Positions 26,826 through 35,049 of a stretch of 64,000 bases of DNA are shown here, in pieces. Numbering within the stretch: the first letter of the stretch is position 1; each line of letters starts with the position of its first letter. The stretch lies in the NCBI RefSeq assembly GCF_023273875.1, contig NZ_CP096882.1, forward strand, positions 1,240,001-1,304,000, read 5' to 3'. This DNA comes from Pseudarthrobacter sp. SSS035. Its GTDB lineage: Bacteria; Actinomycetota; Actinomycetes; Actinomycetales; Micrococcaceae. The position numbers and the translations under genes were made by a program. The notes beneath the pieces are model-generated. The model searched no databases and had not been told where the DNA came from. It saw nothing but the letters and a program-made list of their open reading frames with translations.

Positions 26826-27120
26826 CTATGACCAGCACGCGGGCGTGGATGGCGGTCCGCTGGTGCAGCGCTGTCCGGACGGCGCGGTGCAGCCCGTCCT
26901 CCAGGTACAGGGTTCCCTGGTACTGCACCACGTGGGGGAAGAGGTCTCCGAAAAAGGTGGAGTCTTCGGCCAGGAGCGCTTCGAGGTCGAGCGTCCGTTT
27001 GGTGGTCACCAGTTCGTCCAGGCGGACAGGGCGCGGCGGCAGCGACGCCCACTGTTTAGGCGTGTTGAAACCATGGTCGGGATACGGGCGTCCCTCGCCC
27101 ACAGCTTTGAAGATCACCAT
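26818..27120 (-). CDS. Conserved small protein with ParB-like sequence features
   Basis: The 100-residue soluble protein has the segment VVQYQGTLYLEDGLHRAVRT. It resembles the (I/V)-x-V-...-G-x-Y-x-(I/V)-x-D-G-x-H-R core of ParB/Srx-fold domains, followed by AIHARVLVIDG. No helix-turn-helix or spacer domain is present. It is translationally coupled to the LytR_C protein. The pairing of these two genes seems conserved in related actinobacteria as I recall, where the first is sometimes labelled a VapB-like antitoxin, which I do not find convincing. Function unknown. Confidence 0.7.
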   Translation of the reverse strand: MVIFKAVGEGRPYPDHGFNTPKQWASLPPRPVRLDELVTTKRTLDLEALLAEDSTFFGDLFPHVVQYQGTLYLEDGLHRAVRTALHQRTAIHARVLVIDG

Positions 27121-27266
27121 GCCACCCTAGGCAGCTTGGGGGCCCAAGAGAAGTGTCCGGCCCGGAGCATCCCAAGGTTGTAGCCAAACAGTGACCATCT
27201 GTCACATGCCGTGGACATTGCGCCGCCGGCGCAGGATCAGAGGCCCGTGGCTGACACAATGGAGCC

Positions 27267-28196
27267 ATGACTGCACCCGAATTCCCTGCCAGCACCACGC
27301 CCGGCGTCCGCCTGCCGTCCACCCCGCCCCTCGCACTCCTGCTCGACGTTGACGGACCCGTGGCCAGCCCCGTGACCCGTGACGTGAAACCCGGCATCAT
27401 TGCCGATCTTGTGGCGCTGGCCACCGCCGGAATTCCGGTCATTTTCAATACCGGCCGCTCCGATACCTTCATCCGGGAGCAGGTCATGGAGCCGATGATC
27501 GCCGCCGGCATTCCCGCCGGGACAGTCATCCACGCCATTTGCGAGAAGGGCGCCGTGTGGTTCAGCTACACCGCCGCCGGGCCCGGCCCCATCCACGTTG
27601 ATCACGAACTGGCCGTGCCCAAGGCCTACGGCGATGACGTCCGCCGGCTCGTGGCCGAGGACTACTCCAGGCACATGTTTTTTGACGAGACGAAACGTGC
27701 CATGGTGTCCGTTGAGCAGCACATCGAGGTGCCCTCCGCCGACTACCTGGCCGAACAGAAGCTTTTCGACTCCGACGCCATGGACCTCATGACCCGCCAC
27801 GGCATGGGCGTGGTTCGCCTGGAGCACCACGCACCGAATTCCGACGACGAGGTGGACTACCGCGTCGATCCCACCATTATTTCCACCGATATTGAGTCAG
27901 TGCGGCTCGGCAAAGACCTCGGCGCCAGCCGCGCCGTGGAGTTGCTGGCGGCACAGGGCATCACGCCGCTGGCGTGGCGGACGGTAGGTGATTCCCGCAC
28001 GGACTACGCCATGGCGGACTGGCTCCACCACAATGACCACCCCGTAAAACACGTTGATGTCCGCCCGGCGGACGGCGTTCCGGTCAAGCCCTATGACGTG
28101 TTGACCGCCACCGATCTGGGGCTTGGGGAAGATGTCATTCACGACGACGCCGGCGGAGCTTACCTGCGCAGCTGGCGGGAGGCCATGGTCGGCTGA
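27267..28196 (+). CDS. HAD-superfamily hydrolase
   Basis: The 309-residue protein carries the HAD nucleophile motif LLLDVDGPVASP (residues about 23-34), where the second Asp is present (DVD). Motif II is IFNTGR and motif IV is TVGDSRTDYAMAD. The cap is of the C2 type, as in Cof and trehalose-6-phosphate phosphatases. It is a phosphatase for a small cytoplasmic phosphometabolite. The next gene is a Stealth-type sugar-phosphate transferase, so a sugar phosphate is plausible. GGAG precedes the ATG. Confidence 0.82.
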   Translation: MTAPEFPASTTPGVRLPSTPPLALLLDVDGPVASPVTRDVKPGIIADLVALATAGIPVIFNTGRSDTFIREQVMEPMIAAGIPAGTVIHAICEKGAVWFSYTAAGPGPIHVDHELAVPKAYGDDVRRLVAEDYSRHMFFDETKRAMVSVEQHIEVPSADYLAEQKLFDSDAMDLMTRHGMGVVRLEHHAPNSDDEVDYRVDPTIISTDIESVRLGKDLGASRAVELLAAQGITPLAWRTVGDSRTDYAMADWLHHNDHPVKHVDVRPADGVPVKPYDVLTATDLGLGEDVIHDDAGGAYLRSWREAMVG

Positions 28197-28299
28197 GCCC
28201 GTCCCCGGCCGGCAGCCGCCTGTTTGAGGCCTGCCATTTTGGGCGTCGCGCTATTATTCAGATAAGAACGCTTACCATTTACACGCGACGGAGACAACC

Positions 28300-29895
28300 A
28301 TTACAGAAGCACCTGTCCAGGACGAGATCTACTACGGCGGCCAGGCGTCCGTAGAACCGCGCACCCACACGGAGGTGACGTCTCCGGCTGCCGAAGCTCG
28401 CCTCAAACACCGGCCGGACGTCGTCCGGCACAAGGGCCGGTTTGCCCTGATCAACCACAACAGGACGCCGTACCAGGCCATGGTTGAGGATCTGTTGTTC
28501 CTGCGCAATGTGCTCGCGGAGGCAGGGCTGGACTACCTTTTGGTGCGCGGCAACAACGACCGTCCGGTCATCGCCCTGGACTGGAACGACCGCAAGAAGC
28601 TGCGGGCGGCCTTGGTGGAGGCCTGCCGCAACGAGCCCGTGTACTCCATGACCGTGGACGCGAAAAAGAAGTCCTCGGTGCTGGTGGCAGACGGGGATCT
28701 CTCCCCCAACCGTCAGGCCCGCATCTTCCGCCTCTACCGACCGAGGGTTGAACCCGACGGCGGTTTCGAGTTCGGTTCCTCCGCTGGCGTCCAGATTGAG
28801 CTCTGGAGCTTTGAGGGCGACCAGCTGATCCTCCCGATCGAAAACTCCCTGACCCGCCGCACCATGCAGTCCCAGGACGCTGTCCGCGGGACGGTTGAAC
28901 GGTACGGCCACACCTGGCCCACCATCGAGAACATGTTCGCCGACCATGCCAGCGATATCAGCTTCGACATCGACCTGGTGTTTTCGTGGGTTGACGGCAG
29001 CTCTCCCGAATACATCGCGGCCCGCCGTGCCCAGCAGCAGGGTGTGGTTCTCGGCGAAGGCGACGACCACGAAGCCCGCTTCCGGCAGATCAACGAACTC
29101 AAATACGCCCTGCGCTCCATCTACATGTTCGCGCCCTGGATCCGCCGCATCTTCATCGCCACAGACTCCCCCGCCCCGGAGTGGCTCGCGGAGCACCCGT
29201 CGGTGACCATTGTCCGCAGCGATGAGTTTTTCGCCGATCCCGCAGTGCTGCCCACGCACAACTCGCAGGCGGTCGAATGCCAGCTCCACCACATCGAGGG
29301 CCTCTCCGAGCACTTCCTCTACTCGAATGACGACATGTTCTTCGGCCGCTCGGTGGGCCCGGACATGTTCTTCACACCGGGTGGCGTCACGAAGTTCATC
29401 GAGGCCGAGACCCGGATCGGGCTGGGCGACAACGATGCCGAGCGCAGTGGCTTCGAGAACGCCGCCCGCGTGAACCGCAAGCTGCTCTGGAACCGGTTCG
29501 GTCGGATCACCACGCGGCATCTGGAGCACACCGCGGCCCCGCTGCGGCGCAGCGTTGTGGCCAGGATGGAGCGTGAGTTCCCGGAGGAGTTCCAGAAGAC
29601 GGCGGCGAGCAGGTTCCGCGCCGCGGACAACATCTCGGTCACCAATTCCTTCTACCACTACTACGCGCTGCTGACAGGCCGTGCGGTCACGCAGACCGCA
29701 GCCAAGGTGCGTTACGTGGACACCACCGCCCGCGCCGGGCTGAACTCCCTGCCCAAGCTGCTGGCCAAGCGGAACATGGACTTCTTCTGCCTCAACGACG
29801 GCAGTTTCCCCGAAGTCCCCGCGGACGAGCGCGCCGAGATCGTGACCGACTTCCTGGAGAAGTACTACCCCATCAAGGCGCCCTGGGAGCTCTGA
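28300..29895 (+). CDS. Stealth-family sugar-phosphate transferase, apparent ATT start
   Basis: The protein contains all conserved Stealth blocks: FDIDLVFSWVDGSSPEY (CR1), FRQINELKYALRSIYMFAPW (CR2), LYSNDDMFFGRSV (CR3 region) and the late NSFYHYYALLTG. Stealth proteins transfer hexose-1-phosphate to make phosphodiester-linked capsule or wall glycans. The open frame extends upstream of the first GTG (28375) to an ATT at 28300, which has GGAG seven bases before it. This gives an N terminus of TEAPVQDEIYYGG. GTG 28375 has its only GGAG directly abutting it, too close to work. The true start is therefore probably ATT, or an ATG mutated to ATT. Length is about 531 residues. Confidence 0.83.
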   Translation: MTEAPVQDEIYYGGQASVEPRTHTEVTSPAAEARLKHRPDVVRHKGRFALINHNRTPYQAMVEDLLFLRNVLAEAGLDYLLVRGNNDRPVIALDWNDRKKLRAALVEACRNEPVYSMTVDAKKKSSVLVADGDLSPNRQARIFRLYRPRVEPDGGFEFGSSAGVQIELWSFEGDQLILPIENSLTRRTMQSQDAVRGTVERYGHTWPTIENMFADHASDISFDIDLVFSWVDGSSPEYIAARRAQQQGVVLGEGDDHEARFRQINELKYALRSIYMFAPWIRRIFIATDSPAPEWLAEHPSVTIVRSDEFFADPAVLPTHNSQAVECQLHHIEGLSEHFLYSNDDMFFGRSVGPDMFFTPGGVTKFIEAETRIGLGDNDAERSGFENAARVNRKLLWNRFGRITTRHLEHTAAPLRRSVVARMEREFPEEFQKTAASRFRAADNISVTNSFYHYYALLTGRAVTQTAAKVRYVDTTARAGLNSLPKLLAKRNMDFFCLNDGSFPEVPADERAEIVTDFLEKYYPIKAPWEL

Positions 29896-29959
29896 CGCTC
29901 GCAGCCCTGACACTGGTCACGCCCACGTCAGGGCTTCCGACCCTCCGGGCTTTGCGCGG

Positions 29960-30892
29960 CTAGATAGCGTAGTTCGGAAGGGCTACCTTCCTGACGCCTC
30001 CTGTTTTGGCGTTGTCAGGGATGCTGACGCCCGCGGCGGCCAGTCGCTCGGCAGTCATTTCCGAGGTGACATGCTCCCCTACGGTGGCCGCGTTCCCCAG
30101 CGGAACCACGGAGTGGACAATGGTGTGCTCGTAGACATGCACCAGGTTGAAGGCCTGCCCGCCGTCCCGGCCGCGGGTACCGCCGACGGCGACGTTGAGG
30201 TCCTGGGTGTAGCACGTGGCCGAGGCAACGGAGACAGGAATCCCAGCAAAGGTGGCGGTAGTCGAGTAGTGCAGATGCCCAGCCAGAATAGTCCGGACGT
30301 CGGAGTTGCGGACCACGGAGGCCAGGCTTGCCTGGTCCCGCAGCTCCACGAGCACGGCAAGGTCCAGGATCGACGGGACCGGCGGATGGTGGAGCGCCAG
30401 GATGGTGCCGTCGGGGGCAGGGGTATCCAGTTGGCGGGTGAGCCACCCCAGTTGGGCCGGGCTTAGCTCGCCGTGGTGGTAACCCGGGACCGACGTGTCC
30501 ATGGTGATGATGCGTAGGCCGTTGATGAAGTAGCTGCGATCCACCGGTGCGTCACTGGCCGGCTCGTCCAGCAGCCCGGTCCGGAAGTTGGCGCGGTTGT
30601 CGTGGTTGCCCATGGCCCAGATGACTTGGGCGCCCATGTCTTCGCAGGCGGGATCAACAATTGCCCGCAGCTTTGCGTAGGCTTGAGGGTCGCCTTGGTC
30701 GGCGAGGTCACCCGTGAAGATCACGGCCTCGGGCCGGGCGCCGGAAGCCCTGACCTCGTCGAAAAGCTGAATGAGCTTGGCTTCGCTGTCAACTGCGCCG
30801 TAAAGGGGATCCGGACCTCCCAACAGGTGGGGGTCGCTCAGGTGGAGAAGGAAGTGGCGTGGCCGGGGGTGTTCGGCCTCGATGTGCTTCAT
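29960..30892 (-). CDS. Calcineurin-like metallophosphoesterase (CpdA-type)
   Basis: The 310-residue protein has all dimetal motifs of the Icc/CpdA branch: LHLSDPHLLG, IFTGDLADQGDP, WAMGNHDNR, ALHHPP and LAGHLHYS. Relatives hydrolyse 3',5'-cAMP or other phosphodiesters in the cytoplasm. No signal peptide is seen. The start is ATG 30892. Upstream lies a good promoter and a 17-bp palindrome, so the gene may be under a specific repressor. The substrate is unproven. Confidence 0.87.
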   Translation of the reverse strand: MKHIEAEHPRPRHFLLHLSDPHLLGGPDPLYGAVDSEAKLIQLFDEVRASGARPEAVIFTGDLADQGDPQAYAKLRAIVDPACEDMGAQVIWAMGNHDNRANFRTGLLDEPASDAPVDRSYFINGLRIITMDTSVPGYHHGELSPAQLGWLTRQLDTPAPDGTILALHHPPVPSILDLAVLVELRDQASLASVVRNSDVRTILAGHLHYSTTATFAGIPVSVASATCYTQDLNVAVGGTRGRDGGQAFNLVHVYEHTIVHSVVPLGNAATVGEHVTSEMTAERLAAAGVSIPDNAKTGGVRKVALPNYAI

Positions 30893-30911
30893 TGCTGCCT
30901 CTGTGGTTGGT

Positions 30912-30928
30912 GGGAAACGGCGTTTCCC
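30912..30928. promoter_or_regulatory. 17-bp palindrome GGGAAACG-G-CGTTTCCC before the phosphoesterase gene
   Basis: The dyad is perfect around one central base and has the AAACG/CGTTT look of LacI/GalR-type operators. It lies between the predicted promoter and the start codon, a roadblock position. No LacI gene is nearby, so any regulator is encoded elsewhere. Confidence 0.45.
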
Positions 30929-30941
30929 TTCTACCCTTCAG

Positions 30942-30970
30942 TAACTATTATCCAATCAGACAATTGGCAA
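30942..30970 (-). promoter_or_regulatory. Candidate promoter of the phosphoesterase gene
   Basis: On the minus strand TTGCCA (30970-30965), a 17-base spacer and TAGTTA (30947-30942) make a plausible housekeeping promoter about 50 bp before the ATG. The region is unusually A/T-rich for this genome. Confidence 0.4.
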
Positions 30971-31014
30971 ACTGTGGGTAAATTGTTGCGGCCAAGTTGG
31001 AAAAAACTAAAGAA

Positions 31015-31542
31015 TTAAGCTTGGGAAAGTTCGGTTGTGGCCGCCGGTCCGTCAAATTCTGCCAGTGCCATTTCAATTGCGTCGATGACCTCGGCGGAGT
31101 CCGGTTCGACGGTGGGCGCGAAGCGTGCCACCACCTCGCCCTCGCGGTTGACCAGGAACTTCTCGAAGTTCCATTTCACCAGGCCGGGCAGCACACTGGT
31201 TTTGAACCTGGTCAGCTCGGCATAGAGCGGATGCTGGTCCTTGCCACGCACGTTGGCCTTGGCCGTCAGCGGGAAAGTGACACCGAAATTCCGCTCGCAG
31301 AACTCGGCGATCTCGCTGTCGTTGCCTGGCTCCTGGCCGGCGAACTGGTTGCACGGAACTCCGAGCACATCGAAGCCGCGGTCGCGGAACTTCTCGTATA
31401 GCGTCTCCAGGCCCGCGTACTGCGGAGTGAACCCGCACTTTGACGCCACGTTCACCACCAGCACCAACTTGCCCTTGAACCGGCCAAAGTCGGTTTCGGT
31501 GCCGTCGTTGAGGGTGAGGGGAATGGTGTACAGGTCTGTCAC
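31015..31542 (-). CDS. Glutathione peroxidase family thiol peroxidase
   Basis: The protein of about 175 residues has the GPx catalytic tetrad motifs NVASKCGFTPQYAGLE (peroxidatic Cys), VPCNQFAGQEPG and KWNFEKFLVN. The enzyme reduces hydroperoxides. In actinobacteria, which lack glutathione, such Cys-GPx proteins usually use thioredoxin; the second Cys in PCNQF fits the resolving residue. The GTG at 31542 is chosen because AAGGAC precedes it by six bases and MTDLYTIPL matches the usual start. The upstream in-frame ATG at 31587 adds an unrelated extension. Confidence 0.9.
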   Translation of the reverse strand: MTDLYTIPLTLNDGTETDFGRFKGKLVLVVNVASKCGFTPQYAGLETLYEKFRDRGFDVLGVPCNQFAGQEPGNDSEIAEFCERNFGVTFPLTAKANVRGKDQHPLYAELTRFKTSVLPGLVKWNFEKFLVNREGEVVARFAPTVEPDSAEVIDAIEMALAEFDGPAATTELSQA

Positions 31543-31623
31543 AGCGCCGTCCTTGAAAGGTTGGTCATGCAGGTGATTCGTTGCCAACCATCAAGGGTAC
31601 GGGTGCAGTCTGGGAGTTCTCTG

Positions 31624-32955
31624 TCAGGGTCCCGCCGACTCGGACCATGTTGCGGTGTCGGTAGGCGTGGCGGTGGTTGTAGCTGTCGTAGAAGCCGAAG
31701 GCGCGGCTGTTTCGGCTGACGACCCGCTACTCGTTGTTGCTGTGGGCTCCACCGTTGGCGCCGGCGTCGGCGTCAGGCGCGAAGTAGGCCTGAGCCGCCA
31801 CGACCTGGAGACAGTGGGCGTCGGAGACGACGACGCGCTCGTCGTCGGCGCGGGCGAAGTGCCCGTGGGTGTGGGTGAGGTGCCCGTGGGGGTGGGTGAC
31901 GTCGTCGTCGGCGTGGCGCTTGACGTTCCCGTCGGCGTCCGCGTTGCCCGGGGCGTGGAAGGCGTTGGGGAGGGCGATGCCGTCGAAGTGGCTGTTTTCG
32001 TCGCCGTCCCTGTCGCAGGTCCTGTCGCCGTTTCAGTTGCAGTCGGGTCCGGCGACGCGGATTCAGGCGAGGTAGCGTCCGACGACGGCTCTTCCGTGCG
32101 TGCCTCGTCCGGCGGTTCCGACGTTGTCACTGATCCCTCCACCGGCGGCGGTTCGGACAGTTCCTCTTCGCCGCCCAGGACCGTGTGGCTGTTGTCTTCG
32201 GCGACCGGGATGGCCCAGCGTTGCGCGCCGATGTCCACGGGTTTGGCCTCATAGTTGACCATGGCTATGTCCTCGAGCTCGTCCAACTGACGAATGCGCA
32301 GAAGTGTCCAGTTCAGCGGGCTGGTGTGCTTGCCGTTGAGGATGGTTTCGAAATGCAGATGGCAGCCGGTGGACCATCCCGTGGTGCCCACACGGGCAAT
32401 GACCTGGCCCACCTGCACAGCGTCCCCCGTCCGGACCGCCACCGCCTCCAAGTGGTTGTACGTGGTGATCAGCCCGTTGCCGTGGTCTAGTTCCACGCGG
32501 TTGCCGCCGCCCCAGGGGTGCCACCCGGCGGCCCGGACCACGCCTGCGTCGGCCGAATAAACCCTGGTGCCGCAGCCGGCAGCGAAGTCCTGGCCCAGGT
32601 GGAAATCGCCGCCCGCACCGGTGATCGGACTGACCCTGTACCCGAATGGAGAGCTTGACGTGAGGATCTCCAGGGGCGCCATGAGGGACCCCTCCGGGGG
32701 GCGGGTGAGCCCGGTGGCGGCCACGTTGAGCGGAGCGCTCCCGCCCTTGGCGATCGTCCTGACCACTGTGCGGTTAAACGGAACCAAGGCCCGGCTGTCC
32801 GTCAGGAAAGCAACGGCCAGCCCAGGCAGGCCAACATGTCCGGCACCCGCCGGCGAAGCTGCCGGGCGGGGTTCAACGGGGGACGATCCAGGGAGGCCGA
32901 CGGCGAAGAGTGACGCGGCAACAACGGCGCTGGCGGCCAGCACGCGCACAGCCAT
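31624..32955 (-). CDS. Secreted M23-family endopeptidase with long Ser/Thr/Pro-rich tail
   Basis: The protein of about 443 residues has a signal peptide (AVRVLAASAVVAASLFAVGL), a spacer and an LytM/M23 domain at about 95-225. All zinc ligands are present: HLGQDFAAG and HLHFE, with TTYNHLEAV between. M23 enzymes cut peptidoglycan cross-bridges or stems. From about residue 265 the sequence is a low-complexity Thr/Pro/Ser/Ala tail with TPTGTSPTPTGTSP-type repeats, likely wall-spanning and possibly glycosylated. No sortase motif or binding domain is visible at the end. Start ATG 32955 gives a normal signal peptide; the upstream 18 residues are unlikely. Confidence 0.87.
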   Translation of the reverse strand: MAVRVLAASAVVAASLFAVGLPGSSPVEPRPAASPAGAGHVGLPGLAVAFLTDSRALVPFNRTVVRTIAKGGSAPLNVAATGLTRPPEGSLMAPLEILTSSSPFGYRVSPITGAGGDFHLGQDFAAGCGTRVYSADAGVVRAAGWHPWGGGNRVELDHGNGLITTYNHLEAVAVRTGDAVQVGQVIARVGTTGWSTGCHLHFETILNGKHTSPLNWTLLRIRQLDELEDIAMVNYEAKPVDIGAQRWAIPVAEDNSHTVLGGEEELSEPPPVEGSVTTSEPPDEARTEEPSSDATSPESASPDPTATETATGPATGTATKTATSTASPSPTPSTPRATRTPTGTSSATPTTTSPTPTGTSPTPTGTSPAPTTSASSSPTPTVSRSWRLRPTSRLTPTPAPTVEPTATTSSGSSAETAAPSASTTATTTATPTDTATWSESAGP

Positions 32956-33174
32956 GGCACAGCCGCCCGCGGGCTCCTTCTCCCGGCCGGATCCCCAATG
33001 ATTGCCCACTCGTTACTCCCGGGTTGGCCCGCCAGACCCCGGATCCAGACGGACTTACCATCTCATGGGACCACAAAGACCTGGGCCTGTGAACCCCCGC
33101 GCCGGTACCGCTGCGGACATTATGTGGATCAGCCCTCAGAACCGTGCCCGCGGCTTCTGGGCGAGAATAGTGGC

Positions 33175-34092
33175 ATGCGAAATTTCCTCAGGGAATGGCA
33201 GGGCGAAATCAAACGGGTATTCACCGGCAGCACTGACGGTCAGCCCGCTTGGGTTCCGCGGCTGTCCGAAGGGGACGACGCCGGCTATCACCTTCCCGGC
33301 TCGGCCGTCTGGGCGGTGCACGGCTCCATGACCACCATTGTGGCTGGGGTCCGCGCGCTCCTGATTCAGGCCTTGCACCCCGGGGCGCTGGCGGGAATCC
33401 ACGAGCACTCCGACTTCCGCGCAGATCCGCTCAGCCGGCTGGCCCGGACCATCCGCTGGATCTTCACCGTCACCTATGGCCCACAGGCCGCCGCCGACGA
33501 GGCTTCCGCCCGGGTCCGTCGGCTGCATGAGCCTGTACAGGGGACGTACGGTGACGGGCAAGGCGGCGAGCGGAGCTACTCGGCCAACGATCCGGAACTC
33601 GCCCGCTGGGTCCACATCGCGTTCGTGGACGCCTTCCTCTCGGCCCACAAAATCTGGGGTGCCGGGATCCCCGGCGGCCCCGACGCCTATGTCCGTGAGT
33701 GGGCCCAGGCCGGACGGCTGATGGGCGTGGAGGATCCGCCCCTGAGCGAGGCCGAAATGCGGGAGCAACTGGACCGCTGGTATAACAACGGTGAGCTGGT
33801 GGCGGACAGCAGGGTTGCCGAGACCGTTGAGTTCATCCGCAACGCGCCACTGCATCCGCTGCTGCGCCCCGGCTACCGGATGATCTTCGCCGGCGCCGTC
33901 TACAGCCTTGAGCCGAAGTACCGCCGCATGCTGGGGCTCCAGGTCCCCCGGCTGGGGCCGTTCCCGCTCCCCGTGAGGCTGGCAACGAAGGTGACTCTCG
34001 GCGTCGTACATCTTGCCCTTGGACGTGGGCCTGGACCCAGCGAACAAGCGGCTCGGGAGCGCCTCCGCCGGTTGGGCTACGCGGGCGCGTGA
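33175..34092 (+). CDS. DUF2236 / MpaB-type oxygenase-like protein
   Basis: The protein of about 305 residues matches the DUF2236 family, which includes latex-clearing oxygenase Lcp and fungal MpaB. Landmarks are GYHLPGSAVWAVHGSMTTIV, LLIQALHPGALAGIHEHSDF, RTIRWIFTVTYG and WVHIAFVDAFLSAHKIW. The conserved His and Arg residues in these motifs suggest a heme-binding helical protein, as in Lcp, but activity is unknown for most members. The ATG at 33175 begins the family's usual N terminus. It is divergent from the M23 gene and followed by two hairpins. Confidence 0.85.
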   Translation: MRNFLREWQGEIKRVFTGSTDGQPAWVPRLSEGDDAGYHLPGSAVWAVHGSMTTIVAGVRALLIQALHPGALAGIHEHSDFRADPLSRLARTIRWIFTVTYGPQAAADEASARVRRLHEPVQGTYGDGQGGERSYSANDPELARWVHIAFVDAFLSAHKIWGAGIPGGPDAYVREWAQAGRLMGVEDPPLSEAEMREQLDRWYNNGELVADSRVAETVEFIRNAPLHPLLRPGYRMIFAGAVYSLEPKYRRMLGLQVPRLGPFPLPVRLATKVTLGVVHLALGRGPGPSEQAARERLRRLGYAGA

Positions 34093-34100
34093 CCTGGGCA

Positions 34101-34142
34101 GCTGTCCTCCAGCCATGGGTCAACGCTTGGCTGGAGGACAGC
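34101..34142. terminator. Perfect 14-bp hairpin after the DUF2236 gene
   Basis: GCTGTCCTCCAGCC (34101-34114) pairs with GGCTGGAGGACAGC (34129-34142) around a 14-base loop. It is directly followed by an A-run and the next hairpin, making a tandem terminator. Confidence 0.6.
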
Positions 34143-34143
34143 A

Positions 34144-34179
34144 AAAACCCGGCCCTGACGAGGTCAGAACCGGGTTTTT
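34144..34179. terminator. Bidirectional rho-independent terminator between DUF2236 and tRNA-Ser
   Basis: AAAACCCGG...CCTGAC (34144-34159) pairs with GGTCAG.AACCGGGTTTTT (34162-34179). T-runs are present on both strands, so it can terminate the plus-strand gene and the minus-strand tRNA. Confidence 0.8.
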
Positions 34180-34182
34180 GGC

Positions 34183-34270
34183 TGGCGGAGAATGGGGGAT
34201 TTGAACCCCCGAGGGCGTTAACCCAACACGCGTTCCAGGCGTGCGCCATAGGCCGCTAGGCGAATTCTCC
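34183..34270 (-). tRNA. tRNA-Ser (anticodon GGA)
   Basis: On the minus strand the sequence starts GGAGAATTCGCCTAGCGG and ends CCCCCATTCTCCGCCA, closing the acceptor stem GGAGAAT/ATTCTCC with an encoded CCA. The anticodon loop CTGGAAC gives anticodon GGA (34236-34234), reading UCC/UCU. A long variable arm and the T-loop GTTCAAATC fit class II tRNA-Ser. Confidence 0.96.
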
Positions 34271-34581
34271 AGCTGCTTTCGAATCAAAAGCAGATACTAG
34301 ACTACCTGAACATTCCGGCATCGCCCAATTGGGCCGGCGGACTGTTACCGCACGCGGCAATCCGGGTTCCAGCTGGCCCGTTAACGTAAAAATGGACGCC
34401 CCCAATGCGCCCATTCCTCCGATACACCGTTGAGCTGCCGGGTCCGGCCCTCCAGCCAGGCCCCGCAGCTCACAACCTTGAGATTGCCCCAATCGGTGTA
34501 CATATCCATGATCGGCCCTACCCGCCGGATAAGCAATGAAAATCGCTGCCCATTACCCTGCCGTCTTGGCAGGATGAGGCC
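34271..34581. other. 311-bp spacer between tRNA-Ser and the NIF3-like gene
   Basis: No supported gene is seen. The region should contain the tRNA promoter. Overlapping frames on the minus strand show no family resemblance. No copy of the tRNA 3' end that would mark an integration site was found by eye within the next 2.5 kb. Confidence 0.5.
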
Positions 34582-34908
34582 ATGACACAGCTGCACGCCT
34601 TGGTGGTTTACGTTCCGGAGACACACACAGAGCCCCTGCTTGCGGCAATCGGGGATGCCGGCGCGGGCAGGATCGGGAACTATTCGCACTGCACATTCAC
34701 CTCCCCCGGTACCGGGCGCTTCACTCCGTTGCCTGGTGCCGAGCCGTTCATCGGGGCCGTGGGTGCGGTCGAACGCGTGCCGGAAACCCGGGTGGAGTGC
34801 GTTGTCGAGGAAGAGATGCTCGACGCCGTTGTGCTGGCCCTGCGCGCGGCGCACCCTTACGAGGAGCCCGCCTTTATGAGCTGGCCGGTGGATGGCTGGC
34901 GACGCTAG
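34582..34908 (+). CDS. Stand-alone NIF3/YqfO-type insertion domain protein
   Basis: The 108-residue protein corresponds to the small PII/CutA-like domain inserted in NIF3-family proteins: VVYVPETHTEPLLAAIGDAG, IGNYSHCTFTSPGTGRFTP, GAEPFIGAVGAVERVPETRV and HPYEEPAF. The flanking metal-binding NIF3 halves are absent, so it is a free-standing version. Such proteins occur widely and have no firm function. A GGATGAGG precedes the ATG. A ruined second copy of the same gene lies immediately downstream. Confidence 0.82.
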   Translation: MTQLHALVVYVPETHTEPLLAAIGDAGAGRIGNYSHCTFTSPGTGRFTPLPGAEPFIGAVGAVERVPETRVECVVEEEMLDAVVLALRAAHPYEEPAFMSWPVDGWRR

Positions 34909-35049
34909 CTGGCGTCCGTGCCTTTGCTCCGGCTTTCGCGGCCGTGCCCAGCCATGACAACTTTCATTGCTGACCCAGTGCTGGCCGAGGCGCAATGTCC
35001 ATTGGGATTGCCGATGAAGCACCGTTGTCCGAACCAGACCGGAGCGGCT

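Noticed and set aside
28279..29913. 544-codon minus-strand frame opposite the Stealth gene
   Set aside because: All Stealth motifs are on the plus strand, and the antisense frame is a GC-skewed shadow.
31840..31940. Short tandem repeats suggestive of a CRISPR or minisatellite
   Set aside because: The periodicity comes from TPTGTSP codon repeats in the M23 tail. There are no unique spacers.
31655..32254. Plus-strand Val/Gly-rich frame of about 199 codons opposite the M23 tail
   Set aside because: It is the antisense of a Thr/Pro/Ser repeat region, which automatically yields Val/Gly-rich open frames.
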